A DNA stretch of 64,000 nucleotides. Source: Amycolatopsis jejuensis. GTDB lineage: Bacteria > Actinomycetota > Actinomycetes > Mycobacteriales > Pseudonocardiaceae. The notes below the pieces were generated by a model that saw nothing but the letters and a program-made list of their open reading frames with translations, was not told the origin of the DNA and searched no databases. Location of the stretch: the NCBI RefSeq assembly GCF_000717335.1, contig NZ_JNYZ01000002.1:267394-331393 (forward strand), read 5' to 3'. Numbering within the stretch: the stretch's first letter is position 1; every line of letters begins with the position of its first letter. A program made the position numbers and the translations under genes. This document shows, in pieces, positions 37,401 to 46,643 of the stretch.

Positions 37401-38256
37401 CGTCGGCGGCACCTCGATCTCGGCGATCAAGCTCGCCCACACCATCGGCACGGAGTTCGGCCGTGAGCTGCCGATCCGGGACGTGATCCTGCACCCGACC
37501 ATCGAGGCGCAGGCCGCGCTGCTCCGGGCGGACGAACCGGCAAGCGCCGGTGGCAGCCTGATCGAGTTCCGCCGCGGCACCGGCCGGGCGCGCGTCGTGT
37601 GCGTGCATCCGGCGGGTGGGACGGCATTCTGCTACCTGCCGCTCAGCGCGGCGCTGCCCGAGGACGCCGGGGTCGTCGGGATCCAGTCGCCCGGGCTCGG
37701 CCCCGGTGAGGAGCCGCTGCCGAGTGTCGAGGCGATGGCCGAGGAGTACCTGCGGCTCGTCGCGCCGCAGCCCGGTGAGGTCCTGGTCCTGTGTGGACTG
37801 TCCTACGGCGGCCTGGTCGCCTACGAGATGGGCCGGCGGCTCGCGAAGCGGCATCCGCGGGTCAGCGTCGTCCTGCTCGACACCGCGGGCACCGACGACC
37901 CCGCCGCGCGGGCCGCGATCGGGCCGGTCCCGGCGGCCGAGTTCCGCGAGAAACTGGTGCGGTTCAACGGAATGTACCCGGGCATCGAGGACGCACAGAT
38001 CGAGCGCTACCACCGCACGTACAACCACAACCGGCACACCGCCCGCGAGCACGACCCCGGCGAATCGGCCGCGCGGGTGGTGTTCGTGCAGGCCACCGGC
38101 GAGGACACGATCCCGGGTGGCGACGAGTTCTGGCGCCGCCGCGTGCTCGGCGAGTTCGAGGTGGTCCCGGTCGGCTGCGGGCACTGGGACCTGCTCGAAA
38201 GCGCCGCGCTGCCACGGGTCGCGGAGCTGATCACCGCCGAACTGGCGGACCGATGA
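34474..38256 (+). CDS. non-ribosomal peptide synthetase, C-A-PCP-TE
   Basis: This 1260-residue single-module synthetase has four domains. The condensation domain (about 1-430) has VHHIVFDGWS with an intact HHxxxDG near 131-138. The adenylation domain (about 450-930) has YTSGSTGRPKGV near 592 and GYGPTEAT near 732. The carrier domain has FFDVGGTSISAIKL, with Ser near 981. The C-terminal thioesterase has GLSYGG near 1108 and a late CGHWD. Reading the ten specificity positions by eye gives D-A-H-F-L-G-G-L-Y-K, a hydrophobic-type pocket that I cannot assign. The protein begins with a C domain, so it needs an upstream donor or an acyl starter. Its stop overlaps the next start by 4 bp (ATGA). Confidence 0.93.
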   Translation: MQVSAPLSSGQQRLWTVSQLTEAGSAYNETMAFTLRGPLDRAALRRALDALAERHETLRTRFAVEDGQPVQIVLDETGFPCTVTDVTGQPEDKAALRRTEPFEPFDLASAPPARARLLIDGPEHHILLITVHHIVFDGWSRTVLLRELGVLYTAELRGDLADLPETRPYREYARAQQDWLAGPAPQPHETYWGDRLDGVPAVLDLPADRPRPARQDYRGARVRVSLGPHLTAAVKKLAREHGVTPYSAVLTCWSMLLSRLSGQDDIVVGVPTANRGGGGEYPATIGFFVNTLAVRADLGGGVTGAVLLKQVRAALRGAIDHVGLPFERVVELVNPPRSPAHTPLFQTMVAWVPTVHDLLELPGVAAEPLEVEHAPAKFDLALGMADEDGDITGHLDYAVALFDHATAQRYARYFVRLLEQLVARPDAEATSYELLDEAERREILAWSAGPRPNRRPGGLVERFTAHADAAPDAPALVCDGRTSTYGELDQRTTRLANALRARGVGPGEVVAIHSERSTELVVAVLGVLKAGAAYLPLDPAQPPARREAMIEDARPALVLRDDPDSIAALAAEGDPKRRLVPAGPGETAYVIYTSGSTGRPKGVAVTHHSVLALFDQWLDRFGATPGEATSAWSGIGFDASVHELLLPLTTGAVLHVVPEDVRADPAALLAWLREHQVVQAFLPPSYVRWIDEDPARAAGLALRHVLTGVEPLPEAALARFAAAVPGLRICFGYGPTEATLYATAHFDPQPVDRPAPIGRPLPGSRMYLLDERLRPVPPGIAGEVFLAGDCLARGYLHRPGLTAERFVPDPFAPGERMYRTGDLARWLPSGEAEYAGRRDDQIKLRGFRIEPGEVTAALLAVPGVREAAVLVDRAGEPKLVAGVAGGGRTLHEWRAALADRLPDYMIPSVFAEFDRLPLNPSGKLDRDAVLAQARASTAVNTVNTAAPRDHVELALHRIWRNLLLHPSIGVSDDFFDVGGTSISAIKLAHTIGTEFGRELPIRDVILHPTIEAQAALLRADEPASAGGSLIEFRRGTGRARVVCVHPAGGTAFCYLPLSAALPEDAGVVGIQSPGLGPGEEPLPSVEAMAEEYLRLVAPQPGEVLVLCGLSYGGLVAYEMGRRLAKRHPRVSVVLLDTAGTDDPAARAAIGPVPAAEFREKLVRFNGMYPGIEDAQIERYHRTYNHNRHTAREHDPGESAARVVFVQATGEDTIPGGDEFWRRRVLGEFEVVPVGCGHWDLLESAALPRVAELITAELADR

Positions 38257-41200
38257 CCTCGATCGCCCGCCGCATCCACGACCGGGCCCGGCTGCACCCG
38301 GACGCACTCGCCGTGTCCGATGGTTCCCGCCGCCTCACCTACGCCCAGCTCGACGCCGGAGCCGCCGCGGTCGCGGAAGCGTTGTCCCGCAAGGGGGTTC
38401 GCCCGGGGGATGCCGTCGCGGTCGCGCTGCCGCGGTCGGCAGAGCTGGTGCAGGTCATGCTCGGGGTGCTGCGGCTGGGTGGGCAAGTCGTGCCGCTGGA
38501 CCGGCAGAGCCCGCCCGCCCGCCGGGACGTGATCCTTGCCGACTCGGGGGCGGCGGTGGTCGTCGACGACGAGCTGCCGCCTGCTGAACTACTTGCCGAA
38601 TCCGCCGTCCCGGCCGACCCCGCTCCGGCGTCGTTCCTCTTCTACACCTCCGGCACGACCGGGCGGCCCAAAGGGGTCGAGGTGCGGGACGCGGGCATCG
38701 TCCGGCTGGCCGAGCCGGGCTGGCTCGACCCCGGCACGCGCTTCGCGTCACTGGCCAATCCGGCATTCGACGCGATCAGCTTCGAGGTCTGGGTCCCGCT
38801 GCTCGCCGGCGGCACGTGCGTGATCCTCGACGACGACACCGTCCGGGACCCGCGGGCGTTCGCCGACGCGCTGGTCCGCGAACGCATCGACACGATGTTC
38901 GTCACCGCCACGCTGTTCAACGCCGTCGCCGAAACCGTGCCGGACAGCTTCTCGACCGTGCGCCGGGTCCTGGTCGGCGGCGAGCAGCTCAACGCGGCGG
39001 TGATCCGCCGCTGGTACCAGGCCAATCCGGATGCGCCGACCCGGCTGCAGAACGGGTACGGCCCCACCGAGACCACGACGTTCGCGCTCAGCTACCCCAT
39101 TCCGCGGGACTTCGACGGCGACGTGGTGCCGATCGGCCGTCCACTTCCGGGCACCGGTGCGGTGGCGGTGACGCCGGACCAGCGCGTGGCCGCCGAGGGC
39201 GAGGTCGCCGAGCTGTATCTGTCGGGAGCAGGGGTCGCGCCCGGCTACCGCGGCCTGCCCGCGGAAACCGGGGAGCGGTTCGTGCGGCTGCCGTGGTTCG
39301 ACGACGGCCGCGCACGGTTCTATCGCACCGGTGACCTGGTGCGCGTGCTGCCCGGCGGGCTGTTCGCCTACGCCGGGCGGACCGACCGGCAGGTGAAGGT
39401 CCGCGGGTTCCGGATCGAGCCGGGCGAGCTGGAGCAGCGGCTCCTCGCGCATCCGGAGATCCGGCAAGCCCACGTCGCCGTCCGCCGCGCGGCCACGGCG
39501 GAGCTGCTCGCCTTCGTCGTCACCGGCGGTCTTTCCTACGACGCATTCGAAGCGCACTTGAGCGATACCGTGCCGTCGTACATGCGGCCGCACCTCGTCT
39601 TCCGGGTCGAGGAGCTGCCCCGGAACGCGAACGGGAAGGTCGACGAACCCGCGCTCCTGGCCAGTGGATTCCCGCCGTGGCGGCCGGGCAGCAGCGGCGA
39701 AGCGACGTCGTGGCAGCGCGAGATCCTGGACGTCGTCGAGGAAGTGCTCGGCCTTCCGGACGCCCGGCCCGAGGACACCTGGCTGCGGTCCGGCGGTGAT
39801 TCGCTCAAGGCGTTGCGGCTGCGGTTCGCGATCCGCGAGCGCTGGGGTGCGGACCTGGCGCCGTCGGTGGTCCAGCGTGGCACGTTCGCCGACCTCGCGT
39901 CCGCGGTCACGGCCGCACGTCGTCCGCCCTACCCGGAGCTTGCCGCGCCGACCATCGCCACCACAGCGCCCGCGACCAGCGAACAACAGCGGCTTTGGCT
40001 GCTGCAGCAACGAAATCCGGGGTCGACGGCGTACCATGTGCCGCTTGCCTTCCGGATCACCGGCGAGGCCGACCTGCACCAGAACGTCCGCGCGGTCGTC
40101 GAACGGCACCCGGCGCTGCGGACGGCGTTCGAAGCCAGACCCGAGGGTCTGCGGCAGGTGGCGAAAGCGCCGTATGACCCGTGGATCGAACCGGACGACG
40201 ACTTCTTCACCGCACCGTTCGACCTCGCGTCGGGCCGGCTGCTGCGGGCGGCGTGGCGGCCGGAGACCGACGGTTCGAGCACGTTTCTGCTGTGCCTGCA
40301 CCACATCGCGGTCGACGGCTGGTCGCTGAACGTGCTCTTCCGTGAGCTGTCCGGCGGCGCTCCGAATCCTGGCGCGCACACGCCGTTCGACTTCGCCGGG
40401 TGGCAGTCGCGGTGGTTCGCCTCCCCTGCCTACCACGCCCAGCGGGCATCGCTGGCCGCTCGGCTCCCCGACGACCCCGGGTCCGCCGGCGACGCGTCAC
40501 TCGCCGGGCGGCTGCGGATCACCACGATCGAGCGCACGCGGGTCGACGAATGGGCCGGTGAGCTGGGCCTGACCCGGTTCCAGCTCCTGCTGGGCGTGTT
40601 CGCCTCCAGCCTGTACGCGGTGACCGGGCGGACCCGGCCGCGGATCGCGTCGCCGGTGGCGAACCGGCCGATGCGGGAGTTCGAGGACAGCGTCGGGATG
40701 TTCGCCAATACCGTGCGGCTGCCGATGGCGGTGGACCCGGACGAAGACCTCGACCCCCAGCTCCGGCGGCTCGGCGCGGCGGCGGGCACGGTATTGGACC
40801 ACCAGGACGTCGCGTTCGCCGACCTCGAACCGGCGCAGGCGGCGTTCGACTACCTGTTCGTCCTGGAGAACACCGACTTCGCCGCGCTGAAGGTACCCGG
40901 GTGCCCGATCAGTCCACAATGGATCGAAGCGGCCGAGGCCAAGTGCGCGCTCACGCTGTCGGTCGTGGAACGGCCGGACGGCTTCGACTGTCTCTGGGAG
41001 TACGGCGACGGCCACTTCACCGCGGCCGAAGCCGAGGCGCTCGGCGAGGTGTTCGCCCGCGCCCTCACCGAAGGCGGGACCCCGGCCGAGCTGGCGGAGC
41101 CGTACCGCCGCGGGTTGCCCGACCACGGCCGCGGCGAACCGGCAGAGCTGGCCTGGGACACCGTCGCGGAAGGGTTCGCGCGGCAGGTCGCACGGACTCC

Positions 41201-44200
41201 CGACGCTCCGGCTTTGGTCGGCGACACGACGCTGTCCTACGCCGAGCTGGACGCGCACGCGGCCCGCCTCGCCGCTGTCCTCCCCGACGACGCCACTGAT
41301 GTCGCGCTGTACTTCCGGCCGTCGGCGGAACACGTCGTCGCGCTGCTTGCGCTGGCGCGGCTGAACATCACCGCGGTGCCGCTCGACCCCGGGTATCCGC
41401 CCGCGTTGCTGCGCGAAGTACTCGAGCGGGTCCAGCCGCGGTGTGTGCTGCTCGCCCCGGGCGACGCCTTCGACACCGACATCGAACGGCACTTCGTCAC
41501 GCTGACCGACGGGCCGGTGCCGGACGTTCCGGCCCGCCGCGCCGGGCGGCCGCTCTACACGCTGTTCACCTCCGGCTCGACGGGCGCACCCAAGGGCGTC
41601 CGGGTCCCGGATCGCACACTGGCCAACCTCATCCAATGGCAGGACGCGCCGCCCGCGGCCACGCAGCAGTTCTCGATGCTGTCGTTCGACGTGTCGTTCC
41701 AGGAGATCTTCACGACCCTCTGTGGCGGCGGCCGGCTGCACCTGGTCCGCCCGGAGTGGCGGCACGACGTCCCGGCCCTGCTCGACCAGCTCGAAACCGC
41801 CGGGATCGAACGCCTCTTCCTGCCGTATGTCGCGCTCCAGCTGCTGGCCGAGCACGGCGCGCGGGCCCGGCGTTACCCGTCGCGGCTGCGGGACGTGGTC
41901 ACCGCGGGCGAGCAGCTGGTGTGCACCCCGGCGATCCGCCGCTGGTTCGCCGGCCTGCCCGGCGTGCGGCTGCACAACCACTACGGTCCCACCGAAACGC
42001 ACGTGGTGAGCGCGCTGACCCTCGACGGCAACCCGGAGCAGTGGCCCGAGCGGCCCGCGATCGGACGTCCGGTGGCGAACACCGCACTGCGGGTTGCCGA
42101 CGCCACGGGCGCGCCCTTGCCGCCGGGGCAGATCGGCGAGCTGCTGATCGGTGGTCTCCCGGCGAACCGGTGCTACCTGGGCGAAGCGGCCGAGGAGAAG
42201 TTCGCCGAACTACCCGAGCTGTACTACCGCAGCGGCGACCTCGCGCATTTCGACCACTCCGGGCTGCTGCACTTCGACGGCCGCGCCGACCGGCAGGTCA
42301 AGCTCAGCGGGCACCGGGTGGAGCTCGGGCAGGTGGAGGCCGCGCTGCTGCGGCATCCGGACGTCGTGAACGTCGTCGTCGCGGCGGACGGGGACCGGCT
42401 GACCGCGTACCTGGAATCCCGGCGCGCGACCACCACTGCCGAGCTCGTCGCGCACCTCACGCCGCTGTTGCCGCCGCACGCGCGCGTCGACCGGTTCCGG
42501 GTCGTCGCCGCGCTGCCGCGCACGCCCAGCGGGAAGCTCGATCGCGACGCGGCACCGCGGACCCCCGGCGAAGACCTCCAGCGGGCCGCCGGGCACCCGA
42601 GCGAGCTTGCGGTGCTGTTCGAGGAAGTGACCGGGGTGCCGATCGGCCCCGACGAGACGTTCTTCGCCGCCGGTGCCACGAGCCTGTCGCTGATGCGGTT
42701 TCACCTGCGCTGCGCCGAGGCGGGGTACCGGTTCACCGTGGCCGATCTTTTCGAGCACGTCACCCTCCGGGACTTGACCCGGCATCTGGAGAGCGGTGCC
42801 GCCCCCGCGCCGGTCGCGGATTCGGCAGGCACCGACGAGCCGGTGGCCATCATCGGGATGGCGGTACGGCTGCCGGGCGCGCCGGATCTGGCCGCGTTTT
42901 GGAACCTGACAAGGGAAGGCCGCCGCGGTATCGAGGAATTCGCGGCGACCGAGGGGCTGGTCGGTGCGCGCAGTCTGCTGGACCGGCCGCTGGGGTTCGA
43001 CCCCGAACATTTCGGGATCAGCCACCGGGACGCGGCGCTGATGGACCCGCAGCAACGGCAGCTGCTGATGTGCTCGGTCGAAGCGCTGGCGCACGCCGGG
43101 ATCGCCCGTGCGGCGGGGCGGGTCGGGCTGATCGCGGGCTGCGGCGAGAACACGTACTTCCAGCAGATGCTGCGCGAGGCCGACCCGGCCGCGCTGCCGG
43201 ACGGCTTCCAGCTCGCCCTCCACCACGAGAAGGATTTCCTCGCCACGAAGGTCGCCTACCATCTCGATCTGACCGGCCCCGTGCTCACGACCCAGACCGC
43301 CTGCTCGAGTTCGCTCGTCGCCGTGCACCAGGCCGCCGGGATGCTGCGAGGCGGCGAAGCGGACGTGATGCTGGCGGGCGGGGTCCTCGTCGATGTCACG
43401 CTGGCCGAGGGGTACCGATACCGGCCGCAGCACATCTTCTCCGCGGACGGGCATTGCCGCCCGTTCAGCGACGACGCGGACGGGACGGTCGGCGGCAGCG
43501 GTGTCGGCGTGGTGGTGCTGAAGCCGCTCAGCAAGGCACGCCACGACGGCGACACGGTGTACGCGGTGATCACGGGCTCCGCGCTGACCAACGACGGCGC
43601 CGTGAAACAGGGTTACAGCGCGCCTTCCCCGGCCGGGCAACGAGAAGCGATCCGGGCCGCGCTGCAGCGAGCCGGACGGTCCGGTGCGGATGTCGGGTAC
43701 GTGGAAACCCATGGAACCGGGACACGTCTGGGCGACCCGATCGAGGTCGCCGCGCTGCGCGAAGCGATGCCGGACTCGGCCGGATGTGCGCTGTCGTCGG
43801 TGAAGAGCCAGATCGGCCACCTCGGCGCGGCAGCGGGAGTGGTCGGCCTGATCCGCGCGACGCTGGCCGTCCACCACGGCGTCCTCCCGCCGACCGTCGA
43901 TTTCCGCGCCTCGAACCCCGCGCTGGACCTGGGCCCGTTCCGGATCCCGACCGAGGCCGAGCCGTGGCCCGCGGGCCCGCGCGTGGCGGGGGTGAGCAGC
44001 TTCGGGATCGGCGGGACCAACGCGCACGTGGTGGTGGAATCATCCCGGCCGGTGCCACGTGCGCCTGCCGATCCGGCCCGCCGCGTGGTGCTTTCCGCGC
44101 GCAGCGCGACTGCCTTGCGCCTCGACGCCCAACGGGTGGCGGACTACCTGGCCGCCCACTCTGAGTCCTATGTGGACGTTCTTCGGCACCTGCAGTCCGG

Positions 44201-46619
44201 CCGCGCGGAGGGCCGTTGGCGCGTGACCGCGGCGTGTGCCGATGCAGCGGCGGCCGTGGCGTGGTTGCGCACGGCGGAACCACAGGAGGTCGAAGCGGAG
44301 GGGGGTCGTACGTCGGCTCCGGCGCCGTGGGACTTCCCTCCCCCGGCCTTTGCCGAACGGGACTTCGACTTCCCGCGGCGGGCCACCGTCTCGCGGCTGC
44401 CCGAGGGCGACTGGCTGCACCAGCCCACCTGGGTCCGCCTCCGCCGGGCCACCGGAACCGCCGAGCGCACCGAACGGATCCTGGTCCTCAGCGGCCCGCT
44501 ACCCGCACCGGCCTTGGACGCGGGGTACCGGCGAGTCGTGCGCGTCCACGCGGCCGATCACTTCACGAGGTCGGGGCCGGACACCTTCGAAGCCGACCCC
44601 GCCGACCCCGCGGACCTGCGCCGGGTGCTCGATGCCTTGCCCGGCGCGGAGATCGACTGGGTCCACACGCTGCCGCTCGGCATCACCGGACCCGTCGCCG
44701 AAGGCTCCCTTGCCCAAGCGCGCTGGGCCTGCCTCGACACTCCGGCCGCGCTCCTGCGGGCCATCGACGGCCGCCCGGTGCGGACATGGTGGGTTTCCGC
44801 CGGGGCGGTACCCGCGAATGGCGCCGTCACGCGGCCCGAAGCCGGGCTGCTCGCCGGGGTGACTGCCGTGGGGCCGCAGGAAAGCGGCGTACGCGGGCAT
44901 TGGGTCGATCTCCCCGATCCCGGCCTGGACGCTCTCGCCGGACTGCTGACCGGGCCACCTCCGCCGCAGCGGGTCGCGTTACGAGGCGGGTTCTGGTGGA
45001 CGCAGGAAGCGGTACCGGTGTCCGCGAGCGAGCGCATTCTCGCCGACGGGACGTACCTCATCCTCGGCGGCACCGGCGGCATCGGGACCGCCATTGGCGA
45101 GGTAATCCTGACCCGGACCACCGGCCGCGTCATTCTGCTGGCCCGCGAACCCCGGCTCCCGGCGGCGCTCGAACCGTGGGCGGACCGCGTCGACCTGCTC
45201 GCCGCTGATCTGACCACCGACCGGATCGACGTCGACGGACCGCTCGCCGGAATCGTCCACGCCGCCGGGGTACCCGACAGCGGTCTCATCGCCACCCGCA
45301 GCCCGGACCCGCAGGCCGCCAAACTCGCCGGTGCCTTGCTCACCGAGCGGCTGATCGAACAGCACCGGCCCGCGGTCGCCGTTTACTGTTCCTCGCTGTC
45401 CGCCCAGTTCGGCGGCACCGGACAGCTGGATTACGCCGCTGCCAACGGATTCCTCGACGCACTCGCCCACCTCGACGGCCCGACCGAGCGGCTGTCGATC
45501 GGCTGGGACGTATGGCGCGACACCGGCATGGCCGTCACCGCCTTGGAATCCGACACCCGGCACCAGGCGCACCTGAAGGTCGGCCTCAGCTCCGAAGAAG
45601 GTCGCCGCACCTTCTCTCGCGCGCTCGGGTCCGGACTGCCGCACCTGCTCGTCGCAACCACCGGTCTCGACGCCGCCCGCACGTTCCACGAGCGCGACAC
45701 CCAAGCCCCGGCCCCGGCCACCGATCCCGAAGCGGAACTCACCGAGGAAGTCCGCGCGCTTCTCGGCGCCGCCGAACTCGACCCGGACGTGCCGCTGTAC
45801 GACCTCGGCGCCGATTCCCTGATGCTGCTGGACGTCGTCGACTCGGTGAAACGCCTCTTCGGTGTCGACCTCGACCTTGCCTGGCTCGGCCCCGAGGTGA
45901 CGATGACCGCGCTGCTCGCGAAGTTGTCCACCGCCGAGGACACCAGCGACGTCGTGGTGCAGCAATGGCGTGAAGGACGGGACGCGGTGTGTCTCGTGCA
46001 TCCGGTCGGCGGTGACGTGCATGCGTACCGTCCGCTCGTCGAGGCCCTGGACCCGAGCCTCGGTGTCTGCGTGATCGCCGACCCTGCCTTGAACCGGCCG
46101 GAACCACCGGGCTGGTCCGTCGCAGAACGGGCCCGCCGGTACCACGCCGCCCTGCACACTCAATTCCCCGGCTACCGCTGGCAACTGGCCGGATGGTCGT
46201 TCGGTGCCTGGGTGGTGGCCGGGATGGCCGCCGAGGCCGAGGCGGCCGGGCAACCGGTGCGGGCACTGCACCTCATCGACCCCCCGCCGCCCGGCGCCAG
46301 TACCGCGGACTACGACGACACCCAGCTGGAGGCCGTGTTCCGGCGGGAGCTCGGCGGCGCCGCCGACGACCACGCCCGGCGGCTCGCCCGGGCCTGCCGC
46401 GCCAACCTCGACAGCATGGCCGGACACGAGCTGCCCCGGCTCACCGCGACCGCCAGCCACGTCTGGCTGGCCACCGAACCCGAACCCGGCCTGCCGGTCG
46501 CCGACCGCACCGGCTGGCAGGCCCTGCTCCCCGACCCGAGCCGCTGGCACGAACTGCCCGCGACGCACTACCGCATCGTGGCGGCCACCGCCATCGCCGA
46601 CGCACTGTCCGCCCCCTGA
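38253..46619 (+). CDS. hybrid NRPS-PKS, A-PCP-C-A-PCP-KS-KR-ACP-TE, no AT
   Basis: A 2788-residue megasynthase. A1 is at about 1-480 (FYTSGTTGRPKG near 130) and its pocket reads D-A-F-F-L-G-G-T-F-K, valine-like. PCP1 has SGGDSLKAL near 516. C is at about 565-960 with HHIAVDG. A2 is at about 970-1440 with pocket D-V-Q-F-V-A-H-V-V-K, close to proline codes. PCP2 has AGATSLSLM near 1473. KS is at about 1529-1929 with Cys1684 in TACSSS and both His motifs (ETHGTGT, SQIGHLG). No acyltransferase follows: the KS-AT linker and post-AT linker are joined directly. KR has LGGTGGIG near 2269 and LDYAAANG near 2390. ACP has GADSLMLL near 2519. TE has GWSFGA near 2646. The loading A1 makes it the likely first synthetase. 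The pocket readings are by eye and should be treated as predictions. Confidence 0.93.
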   Translation: MTSIARRIHDRARLHPDALAVSDGSRRLTYAQLDAGAAAVAEALSRKGVRPGDAVAVALPRSAELVQVMLGVLRLGGQVVPLDRQSPPARRDVILADSGAAVVVDDELPPAELLAESAVPADPAPASFLFYTSGTTGRPKGVEVRDAGIVRLAEPGWLDPGTRFASLANPAFDAISFEVWVPLLAGGTCVILDDDTVRDPRAFADALVRERIDTMFVTATLFNAVAETVPDSFSTVRRVLVGGEQLNAAVIRRWYQANPDAPTRLQNGYGPTETTTFALSYPIPRDFDGDVVPIGRPLPGTGAVAVTPDQRVAAEGEVAELYLSGAGVAPGYRGLPAETGERFVRLPWFDDGRARFYRTGDLVRVLPGGLFAYAGRTDRQVKVRGFRIEPGELEQRLLAHPEIRQAHVAVRRAATAELLAFVVTGGLSYDAFEAHLSDTVPSYMRPHLVFRVEELPRNANGKVDEPALLASGFPPWRPGSSGEATSWQREILDVVEEVLGLPDARPEDTWLRSGGDSLKALRLRFAIRERWGADLAPSVVQRGTFADLASAVTAARRPPYPELAAPTIATTAPATSEQQRLWLLQQRNPGSTAYHVPLAFRITGEADLHQNVRAVVERHPALRTAFEARPEGLRQVAKAPYDPWIEPDDDFFTAPFDLASGRLLRAAWRPETDGSSTFLLCLHHIAVDGWSLNVLFRELSGGAPNPGAHTPFDFAGWQSRWFASPAYHAQRASLAARLPDDPGSAGDASLAGRLRITTIERTRVDEWAGELGLTRFQLLLGVFASSLYAVTGRTRPRIASPVANRPMREFEDSVGMFANTVRLPMAVDPDEDLDPQLRRLGAAAGTVLDHQDVAFADLEPAQAAFDYLFVLENTDFAALKVPGCPISPQWIEAAEAKCALTLSVVERPDGFDCLWEYGDGHFTAAEAEALGEVFARALTEGGTPAELAEPYRRGLPDHGRGEPAELAWDTVAEGFARQVARTPDAPALVGDTTLSYAELDAHAARLAAVLPDDATDVALYFRPSAEHVVALLALARLNITAVPLDPGYPPALLREVLERVQPRCVLLAPGDAFDTDIERHFVTLTDGPVPDVPARRAGRPLYTLFTSGSTGAPKGVRVPDRTLANLIQWQDAPPAATQQFSMLSFDVSFQEIFTTLCGGGRLHLVRPEWRHDVPALLDQLETAGIERLFLPYVALQLLAEHGARARRYPSRLRDVVTAGEQLVCTPAIRRWFAGLPGVRLHNHYGPTETHVVSALTLDGNPEQWPERPAIGRPVANTALRVADATGAPLPPGQIGELLIGGLPANRCYLGEAAEEKFAELPELYYRSGDLAHFDHSGLLHFDGRADRQVKLSGHRVELGQVEAALLRHPDVVNVVVAADGDRLTAYLESRRATTTAELVAHLTPLLPPHARVDRFRVVAALPRTPSGKLDRDAAPRTPGEDLQRAAGHPSELAVLFEEVTGVPIGPDETFFAAGATSLSLMRFHLRCAEAGYRFTVADLFEHVTLRDLTRHLESGAAPAPVADSAGTDEPVAIIGMAVRLPGAPDLAAFWNLTREGRRGIEEFAATEGLVGARSLLDRPLGFDPEHFGISHRDAALMDPQQRQLLMCSVEALAHAGIARAAGRVGLIAGCGENTYFQQMLREADPAALPDGFQLALHHEKDFLATKVAYHLDLTGPVLTTQTACSSSLVAVHQAAGMLRGGEADVMLAGGVLVDVTLAEGYRYRPQHIFSADGHCRPFSDDADGTVGGSGVGVVVLKPLSKARHDGDTVYAVITGSALTNDGAVKQGYSAPSPAGQREAIRAALQRAGRSGADVGYVETHGTGTRLGDPIEVAALREAMPDSAGCALSSVKSQIGHLGAAAGVVGLIRATLAVHHGVLPPTVDFRASNPALDLGPFRIPTEAEPWPAGPRVAGVSSFGIGGTNAHVVVESSRPVPRAPADPARRVVLSARSATALRLDAQRVADYLAAHSESYVDVLRHLQSGRAEGRWRVTAACADAAAAVAWLRTAEPQEVEAEGGRTSAPAPWDFPPPAFAERDFDFPRRATVSRLPEGDWLHQPTWVRLRRATGTAERTERILVLSGPLPAPALDAGYRRVVRVHAADHFTRSGPDTFEADPADPADLRRVLDALPGAEIDWVHTLPLGITGPVAEGSLAQARWACLDTPAALLRAIDGRPVRTWWVSAGAVPANGAVTRPEAGLLAGVTAVGPQESGVRGHWVDLPDPGLDALAGLLTGPPPPQRVALRGGFWWTQEAVPVSASERILADGTYLILGGTGGIGTAIGEVILTRTTGRVILLAREPRLPAALEPWADRVDLLAADLTTDRIDVDGPLAGIVHAAGVPDSGLIATRSPDPQAAKLAGALLTERLIEQHRPAVAVYCSSLSAQFGGTGQLDYAAANGFLDALAHLDGPTERLSIGWDVWRDTGMAVTALESDTRHQAHLKVGLSSEEGRRTFSRALGSGLPHLLVATTGLDAARTFHERDTQAPAPATDPEAELTEEVRALLGAAELDPDVPLYDLGADSLMLLDVVDSVKRLFGVDLDLAWLGPEVTMTALLAKLSTAEDTSDVVVQQWREGRDAVCLVHPVGGDVHAYRPLVEALDPSLGVCVIADPALNRPEPPGWSVAERARRYHAALHTQFPGYRWQLAGWSFGAWVVAGMAAEAEAAGQPVRALHLIDPPPPGASTADYDDTQLEAVFRRELGGAADDHARRLARACRANLDSMAGHELPRLTATASHVWLATEPEPGLPVADRTGWQALLPDPSRWHELPATHYRIVAATAIADALSAP

Positions 46620-46643
46620 AACCCCTGGGAGGGAAAGGAAACC

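Noticed and set aside
44040..44460. Hidden acyltransferase in the megasynthase
   Set aside because: The segment between KS and KR structural region is too short and lacks any GHSxG or HAFH-type motif.
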